Origin: Hydrogenophilales bacterium 16-64-40
Lineage (GTDB): Bacteria; Pseudomonadota; Gammaproteobacteria; Burkholderiales; Thiobacillaceae
Length of the DNA stretch: 40,207 nucleotides
Reading direction: 5' to 3'
NCBI GenBank assembly: GCA_002256995.1
Contig: NCGX01000034.1
Coordinates: forward strand, 1 to 40,207
Below the pieces are notes generated by a model, which had not been told where the DNA came from, did not search any database, and was given only the letters and a program-made list of their open reading frames with translations. A program made the translations under genes and the position numbers. Shown here one piece after another: positions 1 through 8,295 of the stretch (position 1 is its first letter; each line of letters begins with the position of its first letter).

Positions 1-92
1 CTGAGAATCATCTAGCCGACCTCCCACCGCTGTGAGGCGGAGGAGTAAAAAGCGAAGTGCGAACTTTGTTCTTTTACTCAAAGGAGGCCGAG

Positions 93-1106
93 ATGAGATT
101 TTGTGGCATAGACCTGCATTCGAACAATAGCGTTGTCGTGGTGACGGACGAAACGGACAAGGTGCTGCTCAGCCGGCGCTGCCCCAACGATCTTTCGACG
201 ATTCTGACGCTGCTTGCGCCGCACCGCGACGAACTGACAGCCGTAGTCGTCGAATCCACCTACAACTGGTACTGGCTGGTCGACGGTCTGATGGCCGAAG
301 GCTACGCCGTCAGGCTCGCCAACACCGTCGCCATGAAACGCTACGACGGCTTGAAGCACAGCGACGACGAGACCGACGCCGCCCACCTGGCGCACCTGCT
401 GCGGCTGGGCATCCTGCCCACCGGCTACATCCACCCGCCCGCCGAGCGCGCCTTGCGCGATCTGGCCAGAAAGCGCGTCCAGCTCGTGCGCTCGCGCACC
501 CAGCATGTGCTGGCGGTGGAGAACATCCTGGCCCGATCGACCGGGTCGCGTCCGTCCGCCGCGGCCATCAAGCGGCTCGCCCCCGCAGACATTGGCACGC
601 TCGGGCTCGCCGCGGATGTGGCCCTGGCGGTGCAGGCCAACCTCGCCGTCATTGCCACGCTGAACCTGGAAATCGGGCGGCTCGAAGCGCGTCTTCTGGA
701 GGGCGCGAAGCTGCGCCCGGACTATGTTCGGCTTAAAAGCATCCCCGGCATCGGCGAGGTGCTGGCCATCATCATCATGCTGGAGACGGGCGATGTCACC
801 CGCTTCGCCCGGGTCGGCAACTTCGCTTCCTACGCCCGTTGTGTGGACAGCGCCCGCTATTCCAACGGCAAGAAGAAAGGCGAAGGCAACACCAAGAACG
901 GCAACGCCTATCTGGTGTGGGCGTTCATCGAAGCGGCGAACTTCGCCCGTCGCTTCAACGACGAGGCACGGCGCTTCTTCGAGCGGAAGAAAGCCAAAAC
1001 AAACAGCATCGTGGCAACCAAGGCACTGGCGCACAAACTGGCGCGGGCGAGTTACCACATGCTGAAGGAGGGACAGCCTTTCGATGTGAAGCGCTGTTTC
1101 GCCTGA
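93..1106 (+). CDS. IS110-family DEDD transposase
   Basis: This 337-residue protein should catalyse RNA-guided recombination of its own element. The N-terminal RuvC-like DEDD domain shows the first Asp in GIDLHSNNS, a Glu in VVVESTYNW and the Asp pair in LKHSDDETDAAHL. The C-terminal Transposase_20 domain begins with LKSIPGIGEVLA and contains the conserved FASYARCV region. The length is normal for the family and the frame is intact, so it may be active. I chose the ATG at 93 over an upstream start at 57 because AAAGGAGG lies directly before it and the family normally begins at MRFCGIDLH. The next gene on the same strand is a damaged GlcG-like gene. Confidence 0.93.
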   Translation: MRFCGIDLHSNNSVVVVTDETDKVLLSRRCPNDLSTILTLLAPHRDELTAVVVESTYNWYWLVDGLMAEGYAVRLANTVAMKRYDGLKHSDDETDAAHLAHLLRLGILPTGYIHPPAERALRDLARKRVQLVRSRTQHVLAVENILARSTGSRPSAAAIKRLAPADIGTLGLAADVALAVQANLAVIATLNLEIGRLEARLLEGAKLRPDYVRLKSIPGIGEVLAIIIMLETGDVTRFARVGNFASYARCVDSARYSNGKKKGEGNTKNGNAYLVWAFIEAANFARRFNDEARRFFERKKAKTNSIVATKALAHKLARASYHMLKEGQPFDVKRCFA

Positions 1107-1330
1107 ACGGTTTGGTGACGGCAGGTCAGCCAGCAATGGGGTCTGGGCTTGAACCAGTGTGTCTGAGTGGAGACCTTGCCGTCACCGCCTGTGTTGTTGC
1201 ACCGGGTCGTCTGCCGGGTGAGCCAATTGGGGACTGGACGCGGAAACGCGAGCCACGGATCTGTGATCTTTGCCCGGACACTTCGGCGGCACCAAGGTTT
1301 CTCTGGGGCGGAGTTCCGCCAGGGCGGAGG
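1107..1330 (+). ncRNA. candidate bridge/seekRNA region of the IS110 element
   Basis: No protein-coding frame of note lies here, but pairing is strong. Bases 1114-1127 (ggtgacggcaggtc) are complementary to 1172-1186 (gaccttgccgtcacc) with a one-base bulge, giving a stem of about 14 pairs around a 44-base loop. A second hairpin lies at 1303-1322 (ctgg..cgga / tccg..ccag). IS110/IS1111 elements are known to encode a guide RNA with large internal loops that select target and donor DNA, and IS1111 members carry it downstream of the transposase as here. The exact RNA ends and the guide loops cannot be read without the insertion-site sequence. Confidence 0.45.
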
Positions 1331-1435
1331 CAGTTCATCGCACACCGCTTGATCCATATGGGTGGCAGGCACGACTCGGTCGTAGCCAGTATCGAGGAAA
1401 CGGGTTCGGCCTGAAACAGCAAGGCAGGATGCAGG

Positions 1436-1923
1436 ATGGTTGTGCAAAGAAAACCCGCCATCAAAAAGGTGGGCGGGAAAGTGTTCGCGCTTGATTACGG
1501 TCGGCTAATGGGTGACCCCGACAGCGCCCTGAAGGCGGCCCAGGCCGCGCTCAAGACCTGCCGGGATGCCGGCTTCAATGTGGCCGTGGCCGTGGCCGTG
1601 GCCGACCGCAGCGGCGTCACCCAGGTGATGCTGCGGCACCGTTTCGCCGGCGCCCACACGCCGCAGGCCGCCATGGGCAAAGCCTGGACCGCCGCGAGTT
1701 TCCGCTCCAACACCACCGACCTCATCGCCTTGACCCAGTCCGGCACGCCCTCCGCCGGCATCCGCCAGCTTCCCGGCGTGGTGGTTCTGGGCGGCGGCAT
1801 GCCGATCGAATCGAAAGGCAGCCTGGTCGGGTCGATCGGCATCTCCGGTGCCCGACCGGTGCCGACGACGATCGCTGCGCCAAGGCCGGGATCGATGCCA
1901 TCCGCGTAAGCCTGGAGTTCTAA
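1436..1923 (+). pseudogene. GlcG/HbpS-like heme-binding family protein, damaged at both ends
   Basis: The core matches the GlcG/HbpS (Haem_degrading) family: AALKTCRDAGF, ADRSGVTQV, GKAWTAASFRSNTT, VVLGGGMPIE and GSLVGSIGISGA. The open frame reads to 1909 and ends in a nonsense tail (RPVPTTIAAPRPG). A second frame beginning near 1862 gives the expected family ending ADDDRCAKAGIDAIRVSLEF with a stop at 1921-1923, so a small indel near 1855-1862 has shifted the frame. The usual signal peptide is missing and the N-terminus runs into the IS element. A gtggcc hexamer is repeated four times at 1580-1603, giving VAVAVAVAD where relatives usually have one or two fewer units. It is probably a remnant; the function of the family is poorly defined. 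Confidence 0.7.
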
Positions 1924-1987
1924 GTCCGACCAGGCGCATGGCTCATGCCACCCAGCGCTGACTAAGCTGGAGGAAAGGACACCCGCC

Positions 1988-2605
1988 ATGAAAGAGATTC
2001 TTCCCGGCGTGTTTCACTGGAAAACCTTCCACGAAGGCATCCAGGCCTATGTCCACTCCTACTACATCAACGCCACCGACCCGCCGGTGCTGATCGATCC
2101 GCGCGTCCCGGCGCAAGGCATCGGGTGGTTCGCGGCACACGGCGCGCCGCAGCACATCTACCCGACCAACCGCCATCACTACCGGCACAGTGACCGCTTT
2201 GCCGCGCGCTACGGCGCCGAGGTCTGGTGCCACAAGGACGGCCTGTACGAATTCACCGCGGGCGAGAAGGTCAAGGGATTCAGCCACGGCAAGGAACTGC
2301 CGGGCGGCATCCTGGCGTTGAAAGTCGGGGCACTGTGCCCCGAGGAAACCGCGCTGTATCTGTCGCTGAACGGCGGGCTGCTGAGCCTCGGCGACGCGAT
2401 CGTGCGCGATCGCGGCAAGCTCGGCTTCGTGCCGGACGCCTACATGGGCGACGACCCAAAAGGCGTCAAGCGCGGTCTGCAAAAAGCCTTTCGCCAGCAC
2501 CTGCGCGAGCGCGAATTCGACCACCTGCTGTTCGCCCACGGCGCCCCCTTGATCGGCGGCGCGCGGCATGCACTCGATCTGTTTCTGCAGGGAATGGAAC
2601 CGTGA
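1988..2605 (+). CDS. metallo-beta-lactamase-fold hydrolase-like protein
   Basis: This 205-residue cytosolic protein has the metallo-beta-lactamase layout. The N-terminal strand motif ends in VLIDPRV. The metal region is NRHHYRHSDRF, where relatives have THxHxDH, so the usual first His is replaced. SLGDAI supplies the bridging Asp and LLFAHG the last His. No signal peptide is visible. GGAGGAAAG lies 13-18 bases before the ATG. Substrate and pathway are unknown: the family includes glyoxalase II-like and lactonase-like enzymes. The altered metal motif makes a normal two-zinc site doubtful. Confidence 0.75.
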   Translation: MKEILPGVFHWKTFHEGIQAYVHSYYINATDPPVLIDPRVPAQGIGWFAAHGAPQHIYPTNRHHYRHSDRFAARYGAEVWCHKDGLYEFTAGEKVKGFSHGKELPGGILALKVGALCPEETALYLSLNGGLLSLGDAIVRDRGKLGFVPDAYMGDDPKGVKRGLQKAFRQHLREREFDHLLFAHGAPLIGGARHALDLFLQGMEP

Positions 2606-2834
2606 TGGCGAAGCGCAGTCGCTTCACCTGAAGGCTTGCGGGCTTCAAAACGCGCGAACGGATGAGCGATCACTGAGCGGGAGCCCTTCATGTTCGACGG
2701 CGGCAACGCGGTCGCCGGCTTGGCCTACAACGAGTATTCCGCGCGGCCGCATCGACAATGCCTACGGCAACTGGCGCCGCGACCACAGGAGACCGATATG
2801 ACGACGATTCCCGCGGTTTCGCGGCACGCCTGAC
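2606..2834 (+). other. intergenic stretch with degenerate coding-like sequence
   Basis: Nothing here can be assigned as a whole gene. A 47-codon frame starts at ATG 2690 (MFDGGNAVAGLAYNEY) and stops at 2831-2833. Its first residues faintly recall the N-terminus of 2-oxoacid:ferredoxin oxidoreductases, but the match is too short to trust. A good ribosome binding site (AGGAGA, 2788-2793) precedes ATG 2798, which gives only 11 codons. That suggests the true ligD start may have been here before a frameshift. Confidence 0.3.
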
Positions 2835-5579
2835 ATGCCGCCGCCGCCGACAGCCAGGGGGGCCGCGGCCAAGACCGCTGCGCCCGGCGCCTCTGGCGCA
2901 CTGGGCCAATATGCCGCCAAGCGGCGGTTTGAAGCCACGCCGGAGCCCGCTCCGACGGTCCCGACCCGCACCGGGCCGCTGCTTTTCGTGGTCCAGCAGC
3001 ACGCCGCGCGGCAGTTGCATTACGACTTCCGGCTCGAACTCGACGGCGCGCTAAAATCGTGGGCCGTCCCCAAGGGGCCGTCGCTCGATCCGGAGGTCAA
3101 ACGCCTGGCGGTGCAGACCGAGGATCATCCTTTCGACTACGCTGCCTTCGAAGGCGTGATCCCGCCGAAGCAATACGGCGCCGGCGAAGTCATCGTGTGG
3201 GATTGCGGGGTCTACGCGCCGGACGAGGCGCACGGGGGCGGATGCCACGACCGCGCGGAAGACGAGGACCGGGTCCGCGCCGCGCTGGAACAGGGCAAGC
3301 TGAGTCTGCTTCTGCGCGGCGAAAAGCTCAAGGGTTCATTCGCGCTGGTGCGCAGTGCCGACCCAAAGAACTGGTTCCTGATCAAGCACCGCGACGCCTA
3401 TGCCGGCGTGCGGGACATCACGGAACAGAACCGCTCGGTCGTGTCCGGCATGACGGTCGCGGATCTCAAGCACCTGCCCGCACCCGAACCCGAACCCATG
3501 CCCGCCTCACGGCTCGGCCCGAGCGGCAACGCCGAGACGATGCCGATGAAGCTCGCGCCCATGCTGGCCGAACTGGCCGAGGCGCCCTTCAGCCACCCCG
3601 ACTGGCTGTTCGAGCCCAAGCTCGACGGTTACCGGGTGCTGGCCTTCGTGCACGACGGCGAGGTGAAGCTGCGCTCGCGCCGCGGCCTCGACCTCACGCC
3701 GGCCTTCCACGCCATCGCCGCCGAACTCGCCCGGCAGTCCGCCGACATGATTCTCGACGGTGAAGTGCTGGCGCTCGACGCGTCCGGCAGACCATCCTTC
3801 AACGCGCTGCAGAACCGCGTGCAGCTGAAGACGCCGCGCGAGATCGCCGCCGCCGAGCGCGACACGCCCGCCGTTTTCTACGGCTTCGACCTACTGCATT
3901 TCGCCGGCCTCGATCTGCGCCAGGCGGCGTATTCCGACCGCCGCCGCTACCTCGCCCAGTGCCTCTTGCCCTCGCCCCACGTGCAGCTCGTGCATGCGGC
4001 CGAGGACGGCGTCGCCCTCCATGCGGCCGCGCTCGCCCAGGGCTTCGAGGGCGTCATGGCCAAGCGCCGCGACAGCCGCTACGAAGCCGGCCACCGCTCG
4101 GCCGCCTGGCTGAAGATCAAGCCCACCCACAGCGCCGAATTCGTGGTCGGCGGCTACACCCGCGGCCGCGGGGCGCGCGCGCCGCTCGGCGCCCTCTTGC
4201 TCGGCTATTGGAAACAAGGCCAGTTGCGCTACGCCGGCCACGTCGGCAGCGGCCTCGACGACGCGACGCTGTCCCAGCTGAAACAGCGCTTCGCGCCGCT
4301 CGAGACCGAGCGCCACCCGTTCGCCGAAGCACCGCCGCTGCACCGCGCCACGATCTGGCTGCGGCCCGACACGGTGGCCGAAGTGAAGTTCGCCGAATGG
4401 ACCCCGGACGGCTATCTGCGCGCGCCGGTGTTCCTGCGGCTGCGCAAGGACGTCGACCGGAAGTCGGTGCGGCGCAGCGAGCCGAAGCACGCAGTCCAGC
4501 TTCCCGACACCTCGGTGGACGAAGTGCCGCGACAGCTCGACGGCGCGCGGCAGGCGTTCACTCTGGCGGTCGGCCCACACCGCATCCGCCTCACCCACCT
4601 CGACCGCGTCTACTGGCCCGCCAACAAAGCGCTCAAGCAGCCGGCGCTGACCAAGCGCGATCTCTTGCGCTACCTGGCGCAGGTCTCGCCCTGGCTGCTG
4701 CCGCATCTCGCCGACCGGCCGCTGACCATGGTGCACATGCCCGAGGGCATCGGCGGCGAGCATTTCTTCCAGAAACACTGGGACCCGCCGCTGCCGCCAT
4801 TCGCCGAAACCATCACGGTGTTTTCCGAGAGCCGCGACGAGCGCTACGACTACCTCGTATGCAACAACCTGCCGACCCTGCTGTGGCTGGGCCAGTCGGG
4901 CACGCTCGAATTCCACGTCTGGCATTCGCGGGCACGGCCCGGCGCGGACGAGCCGGGACTCGGCACCGACTATTCCAGTTCGACCGCCGCGCTCGAGCGC
5001 TCGCTGCTGAATTATCCCGACTACCTCGTGTTCGATCTCGACCCCTACATCTACTCCGGCCAGGAAGCCGCCGGCGCCGAGCCCGAGTACAGCGTCGCGG
5101 CGTTCGACAAGGGCCGGGAGACCGCCTTCCGGCTGCGCGAAGTGCTGCAGGCGATGGGACTCGCACCGCTGGTGAAGACCTCGGGCAAAACCGGCCTCCA
5201 CATCTACGTGCCGATCGAGCGCACGCTCGATTTCGCTGCGGTGCGCGAGATCGCCGGCCTGGTCGGACGCCATCTGTTGCGGCACCACCCCAAGCTCATC
5301 ACCATGGACTGGAGCATCGCCAAGCGCAGCGGAAAAATCTTCTTTGACTACACTATGAATACCCGCACCAAGACCCTCGCAGCCGCCTACTCGCCCAGGG
5401 GCCTGCCCGGCGCGCCGGTCTCGATGCCGCTCACCTGGGAGGAACTCGAGACTGCACAGCCGCTCGACTTCACGATCACCACTGTTGCAGCGCGCCTGGC
5501 ACAAAGCGGCGACCCGTGGCGCGACGCCCTCACCCGCAAGCAAAGCCTGGAGCGCATGCTGGCGCCGACGAAGGGATAG
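2835..5579 (+). CDS. ligD: multifunctional DNA repair ligase LigD (phosphoesterase-ligase-polymerase)
   Basis: LigD processes and seals double-strand breaks bound by Ku in bacterial non-homologous end joining. The 914-residue chain has the Pseudomonas-type order. A 3'-phosphoesterase domain (about 45-200) carries HAARQLHYDFRLELDG (H56, H62, D64) and EDHPFDY (H98). The ATP-dependent ligase domain (about 240-540) has the nucleotidyl lysine in EPKLDGYR (K262), plus EGVMAKR and WLKIKP. The C-terminal primase-like polymerase (about 600-910) has the metal pair VFDLDPY (D734, D736) and TSGKTGLHIYVPI. All three active sites look intact. The start is weakly supported because no clear ribosome binding site precedes 2835; an upstream ATG at 2798 has a good one but is out of frame. 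Ku follows 65 bases downstream. Confidence 0.95.
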   Translation: MPPPPTARGAAAKTAAPGASGALGQYAAKRRFEATPEPAPTVPTRTGPLLFVVQQHAARQLHYDFRLELDGALKSWAVPKGPSLDPEVKRLAVQTEDHPFDYAAFEGVIPPKQYGAGEVIVWDCGVYAPDEAHGGGCHDRAEDEDRVRAALEQGKLSLLLRGEKLKGSFALVRSADPKNWFLIKHRDAYAGVRDITEQNRSVVSGMTVADLKHLPAPEPEPMPASRLGPSGNAETMPMKLAPMLAELAEAPFSHPDWLFEPKLDGYRVLAFVHDGEVKLRSRRGLDLTPAFHAIAAELARQSADMILDGEVLALDASGRPSFNALQNRVQLKTPREIAAAERDTPAVFYGFDLLHFAGLDLRQAAYSDRRRYLAQCLLPSPHVQLVHAAEDGVALHAAALAQGFEGVMAKRRDSRYEAGHRSAAWLKIKPTHSAEFVVGGYTRGRGARAPLGALLLGYWKQGQLRYAGHVGSGLDDATLSQLKQRFAPLETERHPFAEAPPLHRATIWLRPDTVAEVKFAEWTPDGYLRAPVFLRLRKDVDRKSVRRSEPKHAVQLPDTSVDEVPRQLDGARQAFTLAVGPHRIRLTHLDRVYWPANKALKQPALTKRDLLRYLAQVSPWLLPHLADRPLTMVHMPEGIGGEHFFQKHWDPPLPPFAETITVFSESRDERYDYLVCNNLPTLLWLGQSGTLEFHVWHSRARPGADEPGLGTDYSSSTAALERSLLNYPDYLVFDLDPYIYSGQEAAGAEPEYSVAAFDKGRETAFRLREVLQAMGLAPLVKTSGKTGLHIYVPIERTLDFAAVREIAGLVGRHLLRHHPKLITMDWSIAKRSGKIFFDYTMNTRTKTLAAAYSPRGLPGAPVSMPLTWEELETAQPLDFTITTVAARLAQSGDPWRDALTRKQSLERMLAPTKG

Positions 5580-5644
5580 GAAACCCCGCTCTCCGTCGGC
5601 GCGTAAAGCGAAGCGAATCCAACGACAGACCAAGGAGACCCAAC

Positions 5645-6513
5645 ATGGCAGCACGCTCAATCAGCTCATTGACGGTTTCGTTCGGCCTGGTGGCGATTCC
5701 GGTCAAGCTTTATGTCGCCACGGCCAGCAAGAGCTTTTCCTTCAACCTGCTGCACAAGGGCTGCGGCTCGCGCCTGAAGCAACAGTACCTGTGCATCAAG
5801 GAGGAAATCGTGGTGCCGCGGGAGGACATCGTGAAGGGCTACGAATTCGCCAAGGACCAGTACGTGGTGTTCTCCCCCGACGAGCTGAAGGCGCTGGAAG
5901 AAGCCGGTTCGCACACGGTCGACATCACCGAGTTCGTGCCGATCGAATCGGTCGACCCGATCTTCTTCGACAAGGCCTACTACCTCGCGCCCGACAAGGG
6001 CGGCGCCAAGCCTTATGCCTGTTCTCGCAGGCGCTGCGCGACACCGATCGCTGCGCGCTGGGCCGCTGGGCCAGCCACGGCAAGCAGCACATCGTGATGC
6101 TGCGCCCCTTCGAGGAAGGACTCGTGATGCAGCAGCTGCTGTACGCCGACGAGGTGCGGGCGATCGGCGAACTCGAGATTCCCGCGGTCGACGTGAAGGA
6201 GGCCGAACTCAAGCTCGCGCACCAGCTGATCGAACAGCAGAGTTCGAAGACCTTCGATCCCACGACCTACACCGACACGGTGCGCGAACGGATCGAGGCG
6301 GCCGTCGAGAAGAAGGTGGAAGGCCAGGAAATTGCCGTGCCGGAAGAGGCGGCCGCAGGCGCGCAGATCATCGACCTGATGGAAGCGCTGCGCCAGAGCC
6401 TCGGCAAGAAGGGGGCGGCAGCGGCCGAGGCACCCCTGACGGCCACCCGCAAGCCGCCCAAGAAGGCCGCCACGTCCCGTCCCGCCGCCGCCCGCAAGGC
6501 GGCGAAGAAGTAA
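5645..6513 (+). pseudogene. ku: Ku DNA end-binding protein, one-base frameshift
   Basis: Ku binds DNA ends as a homodimer and recruits LigD. The first frame from ATG 5645 gives a normal Ku start (MAARSISSLTVSFGLVAIPV) through YLAPDKGGAKPYA. The frame then shifts at about 6018-6020, and the second frame continues exactly with the expected FSQALRDTDRCALGRWASH to the stop at 6511-6513. Inserting one C (gcc-ctg-ttc instead of gcctgttc) would restore a protein of about 289 residues. The C-terminus is a Lys/Ala-rich tail (RKPPKKAATS...RKAAKK) typical of bacterial Ku. AAGGAGACCCAAC lies before the start. The lesion is either a real inactivation or a sequencing error in a short C run. Confidence 0.9.
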
Positions 6514-6528
6514 CGCCCTGGGTTGCCG

Positions 6529-7350
6529 ATGCATCAGTATGGGGTGCGCACGGTCGAGAAGCTGCTGCGCCTGCCGCGCAGCACCATCCGTGGCCTCATT
6601 CAGGCCGGCTTCGTCACCCCGGCGCGCGGGCCGCGCGGCGCCTTCCTGTTCTCCTTCCAGGACCTGATCGTACTGCGCACCGCCTGGGCGCTGACCCAGG
6701 CCAAGCTGCCGCCGCGCCGCATCATCCGTTCGCTCAAGCAGCTGCGCACCCAGTTGCCGGACAGCGTGCCGCTGTCCGGATTGCGCATCGTCGCAGTCGG
6801 CGACCGCGTCGCGGTACAGGAAGGCGACGCGCGCTGGCAGGCCGACTCCGGACAGTATCTGCTCGCGCTCGAGGTCGACCTGGCCGACGGCGTTCTCAAC
6901 CTGACCGACCGCCGCGAAGCGGCGAAAGCCCTGGCCGAGGACTGGTTCAGCCGCGGGTCGGTCCTCGAGGCACTGGATAGCGAAGCGGCACAAGACGCCT
7001 ATGAACAGGCGCTCGCCGCCGACCCGGCGCACGCCGGCGCCGCGACCAACCTCGGTCGGCTACTCCATGAAGACGGCCGCCTCGATCAGGCCGAACGCGT
7101 CTATCGCGCGTGTCTCGCCGCATGCGGCAGCGACGCCCTGCTGCACTACAACCTCGGCGTGCTGCTGGAAGACGCCGGCCGCATCGACGAGGCCGCGCAA
7201 TCCTACGAGCGCGCGCTCTCCGACGACGCCGGCCTCGCCGATTGCCACTACAACCTCGCCTGCCTCTACCAGACGCAAGGCAGGCAGAAAGAAGCCATCC
7301 GACACCTGGCGCACTACCGCAAACTGTCGGGCGAAGACCGGGGTGGGTAG
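6529..7350 (+). CDS. MerR-type DNA-binding domain fused to TPR repeats
   Basis: The protein is 273 residues from ATG 6529; a TTG at 6523 would add two. The N-terminus (about 1-75) looks like a MerR helix-turn-helix: VRTVEKLLRLPRSTIRGLIQ, GFVTPAR and LIVLRTAWALTQAKLPPRRI. The C-terminal half holds at least three tetratricopeptide repeats (about 150-265): DAYEQALAADPAHAGAATNL, ALLHYNLGVLLEDAGRIDEA and ADCHYNLACLYQTQGRQKEA. It starts 15 bases after the ku stop on the same strand, so it is probably cotranscribed with ku and ligD. A regulatory or scaffolding role in end joining is inference. No effector-binding residues could be recognised. Confidence 0.75.
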   Translation: MHQYGVRTVEKLLRLPRSTIRGLIQAGFVTPARGPRGAFLFSFQDLIVLRTAWALTQAKLPPRRIIRSLKQLRTQLPDSVPLSGLRIVAVGDRVAVQEGDARWQADSGQYLLALEVDLADGVLNLTDRREAAKALAEDWFSRGSVLEALDSEAAQDAYEQALAADPAHAGAATNLGRLLHEDGRLDQAERVYRACLAACGSDALLHYNLGVLLEDAGRIDEAAQSYERALSDDAGLADCHYNLACLYQTQGRQKEAIRHLAHYRKLSGEDRGG

Positions 7351-7516
7351 GCGCGCCTTCCAAGGCGCGATTTGCGGCATTTCATGACGCTCCGGGTGAT
7401 CGCGCCTTGGAGGGCGCCCCTACATGATTGACGCCACTGTAGGAGCGGCGTCCACGCCGCGATCAGCGTTCCGCTGCGATCAACCCGCGTTCGCGCCTTG
7501 GAAGGCGCTCCTACAG
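7351..7516 (+). repeat. REP/BIME cluster, left of the RAYT gene
   Basis: Two short palindromic types recur. Type A is cgcgccttggaaggcgctcc (copies at 7352-7370, 7401-7420 and about 7490-7511). Type B is gtaggagcggcgtccacgcc (about 7439-7462). At 7401-7464 A and B face each other around tgattgacgccac, with the pair ctaca / tgtag, forming a bipartite BIME-like unit. The same unit occurs again at 8087-8155. Such repeats are known to flank RAYT genes and to be their substrates. Confidence 0.8.
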
Positions 7517-7519
7517 AGC

Positions 7520-7984
7520 CTACAGCCAGATCGCGTCCCATAATGGGTAATCCCCCAAGCGTTCAACCAGCCCCGCGCGCAGGGGATTGGCCACGACATA
7601 CCGGGCCGCGGCCTGCACGTCCTCATCCCGGCGCAGGGCGTGGTCATGGTAGCCCTCCTGCCACAGCGGATCGCCGCCGAGGTCGATTCGCTCCTTGATG
7701 CGGCGGGCGGTGTAGCCCTTCAGCGAGGCCATTAGCCGGGGCAGATCGAAACGGCCTTCAAGACTGAGCAGCCAGTGGAAATGGTCCGGCATCACTACAT
7801 AGGCAAGGGTTTCCGTATTTCCGGCCAGGTCATGATGGCGCATGGCGTTGACCACCACCCGCCCCAGATGGAAATCGGCGAACACCGGGCGGCGTTGGTA
7901 GCTGACGCTGGTCAGGAGATAGATCTGATTCAGCCGGGAATGACGCCCTTTCCGCAGATCGCCACCGCGGGGCTGTTCAGTCAT
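7520..7984 (-). CDS. REP-associated tyrosine transposase (RAYT, Y1_Tnp domain)
   Basis: This 154-residue single-copy HUH enzyme is thought to mobilise REP palindromes. The HUH motif is MPDHFHWLL. The family motifs LPRLMASLKGYTARR, PLWQEGYHDHALR and ARYVVANPLRAGLV are all present, so it looks intact. I could not assign the catalytic tyrosine with certainty among those in the helix after the HUH motif. The start at 7984 (MTEQPRGG) fits the family; an upstream start at 8023 would run through a REP palindrome. REP clusters lie directly on both sides. Confidence 0.9.
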   Translation of the reverse strand: MTEQPRGGDLRKGRHSRLNQIYLLTSVSYQRRPVFADFHLGRVVVNAMRHHDLAGNTETLAYVVMPDHFHWLLSLEGRFDLPRLMASLKGYTARRIKERIDLGGDPLWQEGYHDHALRRDEDVQAAARYVVANPLRAGLVERLGDYPLWDAIWL

Positions 7985-8211
7985 GGTTGTAGGAGCGGCG
8001 TCCTCGCCGCGATTCTTCAGCATGTCACATAATGCCCCGGCGTTTCGCGCCTTGGAAGGTAGCCTCCACGCCGCTATGGTTCGTAAATCGCGCCTTGGAA
8101 GGCGCTCCTACATGATTGTCGCCACTGTAGGAGCGGCGTCCACGCCGCGATTTTCGGCACCTCATGATCCCGCGGATTTTCGCGCCTTGGAAGGTGTGCC
8201 TGCGGCCGCGG
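7985..8211 (+). repeat. REP/BIME cluster, right of the RAYT gene
   Basis: The cluster contains type B palindromes at 7988-8013 (gtaggagcggcgtcctcgcc) and 8127-8152. Type A copies lie at about 8044-8060, 8086-8106 and 8177-8193. A bipartite unit at 8087-8155 is almost identical to 7401-7464, including the spacer tgattg(t/a)cgccac. Two copies are hybrids in which an A-type start runs into a different end (ggaaggtagcctccacgccgc at about 8053; ggaaggtgtgcctgcgg at about 8187). These look like recombination or decay products. The stretch 8211-8295 holds nothing else I can name. Confidence 0.78.
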
Positions 8212-8295
8212 CGAGCTCAATGAAGCGCTCCGCCGACGTAGAGCTTCATGGGCTGCGCCGAATGATGCGCACCCGGTTCGCTGCGTGAATTTCCG

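Larger units (their letters stand above)
1..1435 (+). mobile_element. IS110-family insertion sequence (IS1111-like layout)
   Basis: The element is made of one transposase gene and a roughly 330-base non-coding tail that is rich in secondary structure. The left end probably lies at or before base 1: a stem-loop at 21-45 (ctcc..ccgc / gcgg..ggag) precedes the transposase ribosome binding site. The right boundary is not visible, because IS110 elements lack the long terminal inverted repeats and target duplications that would mark it. It lies somewhere between about 1330 and 1500, where the downstream GlcG-like gene loses its expected N-terminus. The long 3' non-coding part is what is known for the IS1111 subgroup, whose guide RNA is encoded after the transposase. 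The boundaries are inference. Confidence 0.7.

Noticed and set aside
3891-5660. 589-codon open frame on the minus strand
   Set aside because: It is antisense to ligD, whose three active sites are clearly read on the plus strand.
7351-8211. Possible CRISPR array
   Set aside because: Repeats are palindromic, in both orientations, irregularly spaced and flank a RAYT; there are no uniform spacers or cas genes.
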